Shown here: in pieces, positions 29,097 through 29,170 of the stretch | Numbering within the stretch: position 1 is the stretch's first letter | Layout of the letters: each line of letters opens with the position of its first letter | Assembly (NCBI RefSeq): GCF_000315625.1 | Contig: NW_005434387.1 | Location: 1 to 29,170, forward strand | Direction of reading: 5' to 3' | Length of the DNA: 29,170 nt | Source of the DNA: Guillardia theta CCMP2712 | Taxonomy: Eukaryota > Cryptophyceae > Pyrenomonadales > Geminigeraceae | The notes under the pieces: model-generated | What the model was told of the DNA's origin: nothing | Seen by the model: only the letters and a program-made list of their open reading frames with translations | The model's database searches: none | Translations under genes and position numbers: made by a program

Positions 29097-29170
29097 ATGA
29101 TGATGGAGGAGTTCGACGATGGCCTTGATGCAGCCAACATCGCGGCAGCACAGGCAAGGGAGGAGGGAGG
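29097..29170 (+). CDS. 5' end of a protein gene, cut by the window edge
   Basis: ATG at 29097 in the context GCCGCCATGATG opens a frame reading MMMEEFDDGLDAANIAAAQ to the end of the window. The strong start context and the acidic/alanine composition suggest a true N-terminus, but too little is visible to name a product. Confidence 0.45.
   Translation, partial: MMMEEFDDGLDAANIAAAQAREEG

Noticed and set aside
1-29170. tRNA, rRNA, transposase and terminal inverted repeats
   Set aside because: I looked on both strands and saw no cloverleaf, rRNA core, DDE or reverse-transcriptase motif, nor matched long terminal repeats; covariance-model and repeat searches would be decisive.

Overview
This is nuclear DNA of an intron-rich protist, most likely a photosynthetic alga of the cryptophyte type (a Guillardia-like genome is my best guess; it is inference, not proven). 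The reasons are: almost every gene on both strands is cut by very short GT-AG introns (mostly 44-84 bases); there are no operons; the window is full of simple-sequence arrays; and there is a match to the EsV-1-7 cysteine motif known from brown algae and other algae. One gene also starts with a signal peptide whose likely cleavage site is followed by Phe, as in plastid-targeted proteins of algae with secondary red plastids.

Layout. 58-3810 (-): a many-exon adenylate kinase of the plant-plastid type, continuing into two EF-hands. 3930-6640: polypyrimidine and pentanucleotide arrays, a GC island and a broken RING-finger fragment. 6641-9754 (+): an apparently intronless RING / MBD-like / LysM-like protein. 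9773-about 13710 (-): a long gene of at least 15 exons that I do not recognise, convergent with the RING gene. 14985-16514 (-): an 11-exon PDZ-domain protein. 17055-19369 (+): an ankyrin-repeat protein that splices in phase into an EsV-1-7 motif. 19595-21745 (-): a major facilitator transporter. 21750-24055: mostly G-rich and low-complexity sequence. 24056-24856 (-): a two-exon gene of unknown function. 24950-25860: CTA repeats and a GC island. 25901-27182 (+): a coiled-coil protein. 27427-28541 (-): a SAM-domain protein. 29097-end (+): the start of one more gene.

Exon models were built by hand from conserved protein motifs, GT-AG borders and codon phase. In four genes (adenylate kinase from the P-loop exon to the stop, the unknown gene from 13415 to 10529, PDZ, ankyrin/EsV-1-7) the phase agrees across every modelled junction, which is strong internal support but not transcript proof. 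The genes do not form an evident pathway. The shared feature is architectural: short introns, several of which have been expanded by microsatellites or minisatellites, and unusual domain combinations (kinase plus EF-hands; RING plus MBD plus LysM; ankyrin plus EsV-1-7).
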